The notes under the pieces: model-generated | The model's input: the letters and a program-made list of their open reading frames with translations, nothing else | Told to the model about the DNA's origin: nothing | Databases searched by the model: none | Program-made: the position numbers and the translations under genes | Origin: an uncultured Dehalococcoidia bacterium | GTDB lineage: Bacteria; Chloroflexota; Dehalococcoidia; Lucifugimonadales; UBA1123 | DNA: 64,000 nucleotides | Reading direction: 5' to 3' | Assembly (NCBI GenBank): GCA_951812505.1 | Contig: CATOSI010000002.1 | Location: 744,001-808,000, forward strand | Shown here: positions 26,183 through 34,012 of the stretch, in pieces | How positions within the stretch are numbered: position 1 is the stretch's first letter | How the letters are laid out: each line of letters begins with the position of its first letter

Positions 26183-27124
26183 ATGAGCATAGAAGAAGAC
26201 CTCTCCCACTTCGAACTCGACCGCGACTCAACCATCACGATAGGCGTGTTCGACGGTGTTCACCGAGGACACCGCCATCTGATAGCCCGGTTGGTCCGGG
26301 AAGCTCGCGGCGTAGGCTCTCTCGCCGGAGTGGTGACCTTCAAGAACCACCCGATCACGGTACTCAGGCCCGGTGTGGAGGTGCGCTTTCTGACCGACCT
26401 GGATGAGCGGGTACGGCTCCTGAATGAGCTCGGAGTTGATTTCGTAGTGCCCATACGTTTCGACCGTGAGCTTGCGAATCTATCCTCGCGCGACTTCCTG
26501 ACGCAGCTATATGAGAGCTTGAGGATGCGCCGGCTGATCGTCGGACCGGACTTCGCCATGGGGCGAGACCGCGACGGCACTCTCGATACGCTCCCCGCCA
26601 TAGGGGAAAGCATAGGGTTTTCTTTCGAGTCCGTTGACCTCATGACCGACTCGGCGGGCGTGGTCAAGAGCACCACGATACGCAACAGGATAGCGGAAGG
26701 AGACGTGTCCCGCGCGGCCAAACTGCTGGGCAGGAATTTCGCCATTACCGGAATTGTGGGACACGGTGAAGAACGCGGACGCGAACTTGGATTCCCGACC
26801 GCGAACCTGGAACTGGGACCGGACCTGATGTTTCCGGGCGACGGCATCTACGCGACCCGGGCGCACCTGGAATCGGGCTCATACATGGCCGCTACGAGCA
26901 TCGGCGTGCGCCCTACGTTCGACGACGTCGAGAACAGGACGATAGAAGCGTACCTGCTCGACTTCTCCGGCGATATATACGGACAGATTCTCAGACTCGA
27001 ATTCGTTCAGCATCTTCGAGGAGAGGAGAAATTCGACACCTTACAGGCCCTCCTCGACCAGATGGATGAGGATGTTCGCCAGACGCGCGATATGCTGACT
27101 GCGGCTCGGTCCGCGGCGTTCTGA
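26183..27124 (+). CDS. ribF: Bifunctional riboflavin kinase/FAD synthetase
   Basis: A 313-residue cytoplasmic enzyme that converts riboflavin to FMN and then FAD. The N-terminal adenylyltransferase domain has GVFDGVHRGHRHLI (residues 21-34) and the later FAMGRDRDG and STTIRNRI motifs. The C-terminal kinase domain has GRELGFPTANL near residue 200 and the catalytic-Glu segment NRTIEAYLLDFSGDIYG. Length is normal and all motifs are present. It has its own promoter. It supplies cofactors for the many flavoproteins in the region (LLM oxidoreductase, acyl-CoA dehydrogenase, TcuA-like protein). Confidence 0.92.
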   Translation: MSIEEDLSHFELDRDSTITIGVFDGVHRGHRHLIARLVREARGVGSLAGVVTFKNHPITVLRPGVEVRFLTDLDERVRLLNELGVDFVVPIRFDRELANLSSRDFLTQLYESLRMRRLIVGPDFAMGRDRDGTLDTLPAIGESIGFSFESVDLMTDSAGVVKSTTIRNRIAEGDVSRAAKLLGRNFAITGIVGHGEERGRELGFPTANLELGPDLMFPGDGIYATRAHLESGSYMAATSIGVRPTFDDVENRTIEAYLLDFSGDIYGQILRLEFVQHLRGEEKFDTLQALLDQMDEDVRQTRDMLTAARSAAF

Positions 27125-27252
27125 CGGGCCTCTTTCGGCAGCGGCATTTGAGCCGTCTCCAGATGGTTGTCGCCACCGTTTCCTGAAGCCCGGCATAGAG
27201 CGGAACTAATCTAACACTGTCCGTTGGCCGCCCGATTTTTATGAACAACGCA

Positions 27253-27281
27253 TTGAACTTTTCTTATACTAGGAATATAAT
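27253..27281 (+). promoter_or_regulatory. Strong sigma-70-type promoter upstream of the DUF5679 mini-gene
   Basis: TTGAAC at 27253-27258 and TATAAT at 27276-27281 are spaced by 17 bases. This is the best consensus promoter in the window. It leaves a leader of roughly 120 bases before the ATG at 27407. Confidence 0.75.
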
Positions 27282-27406
27282 TTACCCAGGTCCTCACCTC
27301 AATTGTCATTTTCATTTTCTGCGTGGCGGACTCCTCAGCCGTCGCAGTGCAAGCGCCGCTTATAGGTCCGAATTAGCTCCACATAAGTCCAGCCGGGGGA
27401 TTTTAT

Positions 27407-27550
27407 ATGCAAGCTTACTGTCTGAAGTGTCGAGCCCATAGAGACGTTTCCAACGCCGAACAGGTTACGCTCAAGAACGGTCGTCCCGCCACGCGCGGAA
27501 AGTGTTCATTGTGCAGCGCAACCGTATTCCGTATAGGCAAGGCGGAGTAG
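27407..27550 (+). CDS. DUF5679 mini-protein (putative zinc knuckle)
   Basis: A 47-residue protein with the whole DUF5679 domain: AYCLKCRAHRDV, then the highly typical VTLKNGRPATRGKCSLC and a final FRIGKAE. The paired CxxC motifs should bind one zinc ion. These very small proteins are frequent in Chloroflexota and Actinobacteria, where their role is unknown. The gene has a consensus promoter, a G-rich ribosome site and a strong hairpin 20 bases after the stop. It is therefore an independent, probably well-expressed unit. Confidence 0.85.
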   Translation: MQAYCLKCRAHRDVSNAEQVTLKNGRPATRGKCSLCSATVFRIGKAE

Positions 27551-27569
27551 TGCTCATTCCGATCTTGTG

Positions 27570-27602
27570 GAAGCGGGGAGCGTTTGACACGCTCCCCGCT
27601 TC
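27570..27602 (+). terminator. Rho-independent terminator after the DUF5679 gene
   Basis: A 13-base perfect stem (27570-27582 with 27590-27602, seven-base loop) is followed by TTTCT. The stem core is GCGGGGAGCG. It closes the mini-gene transcript before the membrane protein gene. Confidence 0.85.
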
Positions 27603-27663
27603 TTTCTGGCAGAAGACGGTATATGGAGCAACCAGAAACTGACCTCCGGAGTGTTTTAGCCCT

Positions 27664-29181
27664 ATGCGACTGACGCGAACCCTGGTCCTGGCGAGCGCGC
27701 TCACCATTTTCTTCGCGGTTGCGTCTCCCGTGTATGGACACGCATTCGGCCAGCGCTATGATCTCCCGATCCCGCTGAGCTATTTCCTCATCGGGGCGGC
27801 GGCGACGGTCGCCCTGTCGTTCGTCGTGATCGGGATGTTCGTTCAGAAGGGGCGCGAGAGTTTCACGTATCCGAGCCTGAACCTGCTGGATGTCCCGCTG
27901 CTTGGCGCCGTCCTTACGAGCGGGGTCGCGGCTGTCGTGGTCAGGGCGATTTCGGTCGCCATGCTTCTGCTGCTTCTGCTGACCGGATTCCTCGGGACCA
28001 ACCGTCCAATAGACAACCTGTCTCCGACGTTTATCTGGATAATCTGGTGGGTGGGGATGGGCTACGTGGCCGCGCTGCTGGGCAACGTGTGGATATTCCT
28101 GAACCCCTGGAAGATTACCTTCGAGTGGTTCCAGAGGATAAGCGGACAGTCGGAAGACGAGGAAGACGCTCCCTTCCGGTATCCCGAGGGTCTGGACGTG
28201 TGGCCGGCGCTGCTGCTGCTCTTCCTGTTCGCCTGGTCTGAGAATGTCTTTACGGGCGCGTTTCGTCCCTTCACGCTATCGGTCATGGTCGCGCTGTATT
28301 CGATCATTACCTGGGTGGGCATGGCCGCATTCGGAAAGCACACCTGGCTCAGACACGGTGAGGCGTTTACCGTTCTCTTCGGGCTGTTTTCGAGATTCTC
28401 TCCAACAGAGGTCAGGGTCGTGGATCGGGGCGTGTGCAGACGCTGCGACTCGGAATGTTCGCTGGAGTCGGAGTGCGTTGACTGCTACGACTGCTACGAG
28501 CGCGCGGATACCGGAAGCAGGGAACTCAACCTGCGACCATTAGCCGTGGGACTTGCCGTCAAGCAGCGTATCTCCGTCGCTATGGCGGCGTTCGTGATCC
28601 TGACGCTGGCGACCGTCAGCTTCGACGGGTTCCAGGATACCGAGACGTGGGCCTCCTGGCGCGCCGACCTGCTGACGATCACCACGACCGACGTTGTGGA
28701 CACGCTCGGACTGGCCATCGCGCCGCTCCTGTTCGCCAGCGTGTACGTGCTCTTCTGCTGGGCGGTGAAGCTGATGTCTGGGGACAGCGGAGATTTTTCG
28801 TCGCTTGCGTCCGCATTCGTCTTCTCCCTGGTTCCGATAGCCCTCGCCTACAACATCGCCCACTTCGTAACGCTTCTGCTAATACAGGGCCAGCTCATAA
28901 TCCCGCTTGCGTCCGACCCGTTCGGATTAGGCTGGGACATATTCGGCAGTGCGGACTACAACATCAACCTGACTATCATCAGCGCGAAGGCAGTGTGGTT
29001 CATCAGCCTTGCCGCGATAGTGCTTGGGCATGTCATATCGGTGTACTTGGCCCATGTGACGTCGCTGCGCTTCGCCGACCGCGCCCCCAACGCGCTCAGA
29101 GGCCAGATCCCGATGCTCGCCCTGATGGTGCTCTACACCGTCAGCAGCCTCTGGATAATCGGCCAGCCGATTGTGAATTGA
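27664..29181 (+). CDS. Polytopic membrane protein with cysteine-rich loop, function unknown
   Basis: A 505-residue protein with a signal-like first helix and about eleven further membrane helices. The segment HAFGQRYDLPIPLSYFLIG after the first helix recurs in a family of actinobacterial and Chloroflexota membrane proteins, some labelled fenitrothion hydrolase. That label is weakly founded, and I see no hydrolase motif. A soluble loop near residues 255-280 holds seven cysteines in about 20 residues (CRRCDSECSLESECVDCYDC), which suggests a metal or iron-sulfur site. The ATG follows a terminator, so it starts its own unit. It may act with the copper/redox genes downstream, which is a guess. Confidence 0.65.
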   Translation: MRLTRTLVLASALTIFFAVASPVYGHAFGQRYDLPIPLSYFLIGAAATVALSFVVIGMFVQKGRESFTYPSLNLLDVPLLGAVLTSGVAAVVVRAISVAMLLLLLLTGFLGTNRPIDNLSPTFIWIIWWVGMGYVAALLGNVWIFLNPWKITFEWFQRISGQSEDEEDAPFRYPEGLDVWPALLLLFLFAWSENVFTGAFRPFTLSVMVALYSIITWVGMAAFGKHTWLRHGEAFTVLFGLFSRFSPTEVRVVDRGVCRRCDSECSLESECVDCYDCYERADTGSRELNLRPLAVGLAVKQRISVAMAAFVILTLATVSFDGFQDTETWASWRADLLTITTTDVVDTLGLAIAPLLFASVYVLFCWAVKLMSGDSGDFSSLASAFVFSLVPIALAYNIAHFVTLLLIQGQLIIPLASDPFGLGWDIFGSADYNINLTIISAKAVWFISLAAIVLGHVISVYLAHVTSLRFADRAPNALRGQIPMLALMVLYTVSSLWIIGQPIVN

Positions 29182-29213
29182 GGCCAGTAGCGGATTCTTC
29201 GTCAAGTCGCCTA

Positions 29214-29243
29214 GTCATACCCGCGAAGGCGGGTATCCAAGGG
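29214..29243. repeat. Dispersed palindromic repeat, copy 1
   Basis: An intergenic element of about 30 bases with the core CCGCGAAGGCGGG flanked by GTCATA and TATCCA. It forms a short hairpin. Seven more copies occur to the right, in either orientation, always outside coding regions. Confidence 0.8.
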
Positions 29244-29346
29244 TGGGGAGAGGGCGACAAGTTCCAGAAGTTGGTTGAGTATGCCGCTGAACTGCAACAA
29301 CATCGGATGCGTTGTCGGCATGTTCCGCATACGCTAGACTGAACCC

Positions 29347-30717
29347 ATGGACAGGGTCACACTCCAGAACTACCGTTGCTTCCGCGAAAAGCAGTCCGCC
29401 CGCCTCGCGCCGCTGACCTTCCTGGTCGGCGAGAACAGCACGGGCAAGACATCTTTTCTGGCGCTACTGCGCGCGCTGTGGCAGGTCGCGTTCCAGGACA
29501 GGGTTCCCGACTTCAGACAACCGCCTTACGACCTGGGAGCCTTCGAGGATGTAGTCAACTATCGCGGCGGCAGGGATGCTGCGCCGGATTCATTTGAGGC
29601 AGGAATCACTTATGTCTCAAAGTCTAATCAGGATGCAGAAAGAACCTTCAATATTACTTTCAAGGATCGAGGAGGATACCCTTTCCCCTATGTACGGAGC
29701 TATTTATATGGCGAGAGGTGGTTCGAGGTACGATTGGATGTAAATTATGATCGCATTGTTCGTTTCGGCGACCTCCAAAACCAATATATGCAGAACATGG
29801 AGTCAGGTCCTTCTTTCAAGGATTCAGTTCACCTAGTTTCCCTTGAATCTGAGTTCACAAATATTTCGGATCGCATATATCAGAGAAGATATAGGCTTTA
29901 TTCAGAGGATGCACCCACTACAGCATTCAGCGTTATAGATGAGGAAATAAATCTGATCGGAGAATTGGTAGAGAGCCTTTTTGAGTACGATGACTTTGTA
30001 TTTGGTAAGGAGAATGTTAAATCCGAGAAATCTCCCTTCGCCAGCGCGCCAATCCGTTCACGCCCAAGACGCACCTACGATCCCTCACGACCCACACCGG
30101 ACCCGGAAGGCGAATACATACCGGATTACCTCACAAGTATGTCGCGCAATGCCCCCGACCAGTGGGAACGCCTGAAATCCGACTTGGAAGACTTTGGCAG
30201 AGACTCCGGCCTGTTCGATGAAATAGCCGTACTGTCGTTCGGTAAGACGGCGGGGGCCCCATTCCAGATACAGATAAGGAAGTTCGGTAAGAGACTGAAG
30301 GGGCCCAAGAGGAACTTGATTGACGTAGGATATGGCGTCAGCCAGGCACTGCCAATCCTGACTGAGTTGATGCACGAGAACTCCCCCGAGATGTTCCTGT
30401 TGCAGCAGCCTGAAGTCCACCTCCACCCCAGGGCTCAGGCCGCGCTTGGAAGCCTGTTCTGCAACCTCGCCGCGTCCGGCAAGCAGATCATAGTCGAAAC
30501 CCACAGCGACTATATAATTGATCGTGCCCGCATGGACATCAGAGATGGCAAGACCGGCCTGAAGCCTGACGACATCTCAATCCTCTACTTCGAGCGCGAT
30601 GAACTCGACGTGAACATCCACTCGATCAGAATGGATGAAGACGGCAACTTCTGGGATGCTCCACCTGGCTACAGGCGATTCTTTAGTGATGAAACGCGGC
30701 GATACATCGGCCTGTAA
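29347..30717 (+). CDS. AAA family ATPase (DUF3696/OLD-like), predicted defence ATPase
   Basis: A 456-residue ABC-type ATPase of the AAA_15/AAA_21 group. Walker A is GENSTGKTS near residue 27 in LTFLVGENSTGKTSFLALL. The signature region and Walker B are near MFLLQQPEVHLHPRAQAAL, where Gln precedes Pro-Glu, and the switch His is in IIVETHSDYIIDRAR. The tail with FWDAPPGYRRFF is typical of the DUF3696 group. No TOPRIM nuclease domain is attached. Its stop lies five bases from a PIN-domain gene, so they form a two-gene unit. The middle (about 29600-30030) is much more AT-rich than both ends. Confidence 0.82.
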   Translation: MDRVTLQNYRCFREKQSARLAPLTFLVGENSTGKTSFLALLRALWQVAFQDRVPDFRQPPYDLGAFEDVVNYRGGRDAAPDSFEAGITYVSKSNQDAERTFNITFKDRGGYPFPYVRSYLYGERWFEVRLDVNYDRIVRFGDLQNQYMQNMESGPSFKDSVHLVSLESEFTNISDRIYQRRYRLYSEDAPTTAFSVIDEEINLIGELVESLFEYDDFVFGKENVKSEKSPFASAPIRSRPRRTYDPSRPTPDPEGEYIPDYLTSMSRNAPDQWERLKSDLEDFGRDSGLFDEIAVLSFGKTAGAPFQIQIRKFGKRLKGPKRNLIDVGYGVSQALPILTELMHENSPEMFLLQQPEVHLHPRAQAALGSLFCNLAASGKQIIVETHSDYIIDRARMDIRDGKTGLKPDDISILYFERDELDVNIHSIRMDEDGNFWDAPPGYRRFFSDETRRYIGL

Positions 30718-30722
30718 TCCGT

Positions 30723-31193
30723 ATGTGCGCCATCGTGGATAACAACGTCAGGGATCAGGTCTTTGGGAACAATCGCCCGGGCGCAGGTGAGTTCTTCTTC
30801 AATTGGTTGGAAGAGAGAGGCGGCAGGCTTATAGTAGGGGGCGAGCTTCTTAGAGAACTTAGCGGCTACTCCAACTTTACCGATTGGCTGCCCGGCGCGA
30901 TAAGGTCTGGCCGTGTCAGTATAATCCCTGATCAGGCTGTGGATGCCGAGACCGAATCGCTCCGCGCGGAGGGAGTTTGCAGGTCCAATGACGAACACGT
31001 CCTCGCCCTTGCCAGGCTCAGCGGCGCACGCCTGCTATTCACCAACGACAACGACCTTCAGGACGACTTTCGGGATCGCTCGATAGTCGGAGGCGTCAGG
31101 GGAAGAATCTACACAACCAGCGAACGTACCGATGTCCGCAGAACCCATAGGGACCTTCTCAACCGCCGCGACCTCTGCGACCTCCGAGGATAG
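30723..31193 (+). CDS. PIN-domain nuclease partner of the AAA ATPase
   Basis: A 156-residue PIN-like protein. The first Asp is in AIVDNNVRDQVF, an acidic helix ELLRELSG follows near residue 42, and the second acidic cluster is SNDEHVLALAR with FTNDNDLQDDF near residue 110. These positions fit a magnesium-dependent RNase/DNase active site. It is translated right after the ATPase, with no antitoxin of the VapB type. The likely role is an effector nuclease controlled by the ATPase, as in anti-phage or toxin modules. That role is inferred from layout. Confidence 0.7.
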   Translation: MCAIVDNNVRDQVFGNNRPGAGEFFFNWLEERGGRLIVGGELLRELSGYSNFTDWLPGAIRSGRVSIIPDQAVDAETESLRAEGVCRSNDEHVLALARLSGARLLFTNDNDLQDDFRDRSIVGGVRGRIYTTSERTDVRRTHRDLLNRRDLCDLRG

Positions 31194-31238
31194 CCGTGCA
31201 AGAACCGAGCGCCGCCCCCGTGCTACAATTGATGGGTT

Positions 31239-31640
31239 ATGAATCGCGTACTGGCCAGATTGTGGATGGTTGCGCTGGCGGCGCTGGTGGTTTTCCTGCC
31301 GTCGTTGGGGCCGCTGTACGACCACCACTTTGCTGAGCGTATGCCATACCACACGCACATCGGCGTGCCCAGCGAACACGAGCACGGCTACCGGAGTCTC
31401 CACTCCCACGGCGCTGACCGTTCGGCCGACTGGACTCCCGCGCTGTACGAGTTGGACATCTCGCCGACCGTGCTGACAATCGTACTGTCGTCAGACTCCG
31501 GTCTCGGCGGAGGCCCCGTGCCCGATGCGGACTCGGTTCTGCGAATACCCGGATCGGAGCAGCACGCTCTCAAGTCCGCATACCTGTCTCCTCCCGACAG
31601 ACCTCCCAGGGATAGGCTTCCGGCCTCTGCTTCTCTCTAG
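31239..31640 (+). CDS. His-rich exported protein of the copper/redox operon
   Basis: A 133-residue protein with one N-terminal hydrophobic segment (residues 7-27) that is a signal peptide or anchor. A histidine-rich stretch follows (DHHF, HTHIG, HEHGYRSLHSHG), which could bind copper or another metal. The remainder is Pro/Ser rich and probably flexible. It is the first of five closely spaced genes on the same strand. A TACAAT box lies at 31220-31225, just before the ATG, but no clear -35 is seen. I do not recognise a named family. Confidence 0.6.
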   Translation: MNRVLARLWMVALAALVVFLPSLGPLYDHHFAERMPYHTHIGVPSEHEHGYRSLHSHGADRSADWTPALYELDISPTVLTIVLSSDSGLGGGPVPDADSVLRIPGSEQHALKSAYLSPPDRPPRDRLPASASL

Positions 31641-31701
31641 GTAAGTGTCCCGTAAGCTGTGGAACGGAGCACCTGTTCCCAGTCCCATATGCGGCAAGGA
31701 G

Positions 31702-32271
31702 ATGACTGGTATTTCCGCGAAGACCGTTCTCGTATTCTGCGCGCTTCTGGCGTTGTCTTGTGTCGTTACATCATGCTCCAACAGCGTGTACGCGCATGGC
31801 GGCGGATTCCAGCTGAGTAAGCGCGCGACCGCAGGTCCGTACAACCTTACTATCGGCACGATACCCGATCCTCCCACCGTCGGGGAGGCCATCCTCATCC
31901 TGGAGGTGACCGACCCCGACACGAATCAGCGGATCCAGGGTCTGAACGTAACGATAGTTCCAAGGGGGCCTGAGAGTCAGGACGGTACGCCCGAAAACCT
32001 GTACGGGATAGCGGACTCCTACGATCCGACGCTATATGAAACGCGCGCCGAGTTGCCGAGCGCAGGCCCATGGACGTTCGACGTGATGGTAGATGGACTG
32101 CCGGGCAGCGGCGAAGCCCAATTCTCGTATGACGTGAAGCGGGTAAACCCAATCGGCGGGATAGTAACGCTGCTGACATTGCTTGCGTTCCTCGCCGTCA
32201 TCGGGCTTTCAATGCGGGCTTTTCTGAAAGAGAGAAACAAGGGCCGAAGAGTGAGACGCCGCAAGGCGTAG
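31702..32271 (+). CDS. FixH/YtkA-like Ig-fold membrane protein
   Basis: About 189 residues. A signal segment ends in a lipobox-like SCVVTSC. A single extracytoplasmic beta domain follows (GPYNLTIGTIPDPPTVGE to GSGEAQFSYDV), as in YtkA/FixH-like proteins often found with copper oxidase and CopCD genes. A C-terminal helix (LLTLLAFLAVIGLSM) and a very basic tail close it. The start is uncertain: the ATG at 31702 fits the signal peptide but has AAGGAG too close, and a GTG at 31645 has AGGTAAG. The gene lies between the His-rich and cupredoxin-like genes of the operon. Confidence 0.65.
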   Translation: MTGISAKTVLVFCALLALSCVVTSCSNSVYAHGGGFQLSKRATAGPYNLTIGTIPDPPTVGEAILILEVTDPDTNQRIQGLNVTIVPRGPESQDGTPENLYGIADSYDPTLYETRAELPSAGPWTFDVMVDGLPGSGEAQFSYDVKRVNPIGGIVTLLTLLAFLAVIGLSMRAFLKERNKGRRVRRRKA

Positions 32272-32328
32272 CAATGACACGCGATGCGGGCAGCCGCACG
32301 CGGACCAAGCACACTTTGGAGGTCTGTT

Positions 32329-33390
32329 TTGATAAAGATGATCACAGCGCTGTTGCTTGTGATTGCGCTAACGATGGTCGCCGTGGCGACCGTATTCGCT
32401 CACGAAGACAGCGAGGAAGGCGACTACAGGTTCGTTGTGGGATTTCTGCACGAACCCGCATACGAAGGCGAGATGAACGCGGTCAGCATCCGCGTAACCA
32501 AGGTCGTGGCTGAGGAAGAGTCCAAGGACCAGGGACACCACGGCGGCTCCATGGAGATGGAGGTGGACGTGGAGAAACACGGCGCCATTTTCCTGTCGCC
32601 TATGATCCCAGCCGGGGAATCTTTTGAGTTCCAGATGCCCGACAAGTTCGCGGGAATGGCGATTCCGTTCCACAATCATCTCGACCACGATGTAACCGGC
32701 GTCATATCAGTCGGAGAGAAGGGGCAGGATGGCGGTATGACCGAACGAGTGACGGTGTCCATCGGGGACAGCGCATTCTCCCCCGCCGATGTCAGCGTGG
32801 ATCCGGATTCTACCATCGTGTTTGTGAACAACACCCGATTGGCGCAGAATGTGACGAGCGGCGTGATGGACGATGGCGGCGGTATGACGATGGGGACCCA
32901 GGAGAGTCGTCAGGATGAGAAGACAGCGCCGGTCGAAGGGCTTCAGGATACGCTCCAGGTCGAGGTGACTCACGTTCCCTCGGAGGTTTCCAAGACGATG
33001 TCGCTGAGTACTGTTTACGATGATCCAGGGCACTACGTCGCGGACCTGATACCGACGTCACCCGGTCATTACCGATTCCGTTTCTTCGGTGCGGTGGAAG
33101 AAAATCCTCTGGACAGGACGTTCGATTCAATGGCCGGCGGCGGCGGATTCGACGACGTGCAGGCCGCCTCGGTCATACAGTTCCCTGAGACTGTGGCGTC
33201 CGCCCGTGAGGTCGAAGGCGCAGTGCGAGGCGCCCAGACCTCCGCGCAGCAGGCGCAGGCGGAGGCCGCGAGCGCCAGAAGCAGCGTCTCGGGTGCGACC
33301 ACCCTGGGCATAGTCGGAATAGTAGTTGGCGCGATTGGCGTAGCGATTGGAGGCGGAGCGCTGGTAACGTCACTTCGTCGCAGGAACTAA
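32329..33390 (+). CDS. Cupredoxin-like, His/Met-rich membrane-anchored protein
   Basis: About 353 residues. After a signal peptide come a YtkA-like segment (YRFVVGFLHEPAYEGE) and a His/Met-rich loop (HHGGSMEMEVD). Two cupredoxin-like parts follow (ESFEFQMPD with IPFHNHLDHDVTG, and SPADVSVDPDSTIVFVNN). A C-terminal coiled coil rich in Ala/Gln/Ser then leads to a final membrane helix and RRR tail. The His, Met and Asn residues suggest copper binding outside the cytoplasm. GGAGG is six bases before a TTG at 32329, and an ATG three codons later has poorer spacing, so I propose the TTG start. Confidence 0.65.
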   Translation: MIKMITALLLVIALTMVAVATVFAHEDSEEGDYRFVVGFLHEPAYEGEMNAVSIRVTKVVAEEESKDQGHHGGSMEMEVDVEKHGAIFLSPMIPAGESFEFQMPDKFAGMAIPFHNHLDHDVTGVISVGEKGQDGGMTERVTVSIGDSAFSPADVSVDPDSTIVFVNNTRLAQNVTSGVMDDGGGMTMGTQESRQDEKTAPVEGLQDTLQVEVTHVPSEVSKTMSLSTVYDDPGHYVADLIPTSPGHYRFRFFGAVEENPLDRTFDSMAGGGGFDDVQAASVIQFPETVASAREVEGAVRGAQTSAQQAQAEAASARSSVSGATTLGIVGIVVGAIGVAIGGGALVTSLRRRN

Positions 33391-33414
33391 GCTGGAAACT
33401 GGGAGGAATCGGGT

Positions 33415-33999
33415 ATGAAGACCGGGCTTGAATCTGTACGTCGTTCACTGCCGTCATGGCTTGCTCTTGCGGTTCTTCTCGGTGTTCTGATTTCGGCGGC
33501 CTGCGGTTCTGAGCCGCAGGCCGCCGAAGAGAGACCCGACCCGAACGAAGAGCAAGCCCCCTCGTTCGAACTGCCGGCCGCGCGAGGCGGCATGATGTCG
33601 CTGTCGCAGCTTCTGGATGGGAAGGACGCCCTCGCGTTGGTGTTCTATAGGGGCTTCTTCTGAGGCGTTTGCAGAGGCCAGCTTGTAGAGCTGGCGGAAG
33701 CGTACCCACAGTTCCAGGAACGCAATGTGGACCTTGTAGCGATTAGCGTGGACGACAGGACTTACGCGCTTCAGATGGCGGATCTTGTGGGCGCGGACTA
33801 CCCTGTGCTGGCGGACGCGACACGCTACGTGAGCGAGATATACGGAGTTTACGACCTTCTGAACGACAAAGTGGCTGCCCCCGCCACGTTCATAATCAGG
33901 CCCAACGGCAGAATAGCCTGGCGACACGTAGCGGAGGACATCACGGACAGACCGACTTCTTCTGAGATACTCGCCGAAATTGACCGGCTGATCGAGTAG
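33415..33999 (+). CDS. Selenocysteine-containing AhpC/TSA-type redoxin lipoprotein (TGA at 33661 read as Sec)
   Basis: Read through the in-frame TGA at 33661-33663, this gene encodes one 194-residue thioredoxin-fold protein. It has a signal peptide with lipobox ISAAC (Cys30), then APSFELPAARGG, then LVFYRGFF-Sec-GVCRGQL, then VAISVDDR and AAPATFIIRPNGRIAWRHV, which is the complete order of a peroxiredoxin/AhpC-TSA domain. Sec83 stands exactly where the family has its first Cys (FYRGFWCPYC), giving a Sec-x-x-Cys redox pair with Cys86. A hairpin at 33677-33695 fits a bacterial SECIS. Both halves are intact and in one frame with no other lesion. It probably reduces peroxides or disulfides beside copper proteins. 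The alternative is a Cys-to-stop mutation. No Sec machinery is in the window. Confidence 0.8.
33677..33695 (+). promoter_or_regulatory. Bacterial SECIS-like hairpin
   Basis: A seven-base perfect stem (33677-33683 with 33689-33695) closes a five-base loop TGTAG. It starts 13 bases after the TGA, and the loop G is at its second position about 24 bases from the TGA. These distances and the loop guanine fit the bacterial SECIS rules, where SelB binds the apical loop. The element lies inside the coding region, as expected for bacteria. Confidence 0.7.
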
Positions 34000-34012
34000 G
34001 AGAATGTTGGCA

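Noticed and set aside
33415..33999. Use of TGA as a tryptophan codon throughout the genome to explain the redoxin read-through
   Set aside because: TGA ends many other genes here, including overlaps such as ATGA at 16408, 18944 and 43972. The affected residue is at a cysteine column, not a tryptophan column.
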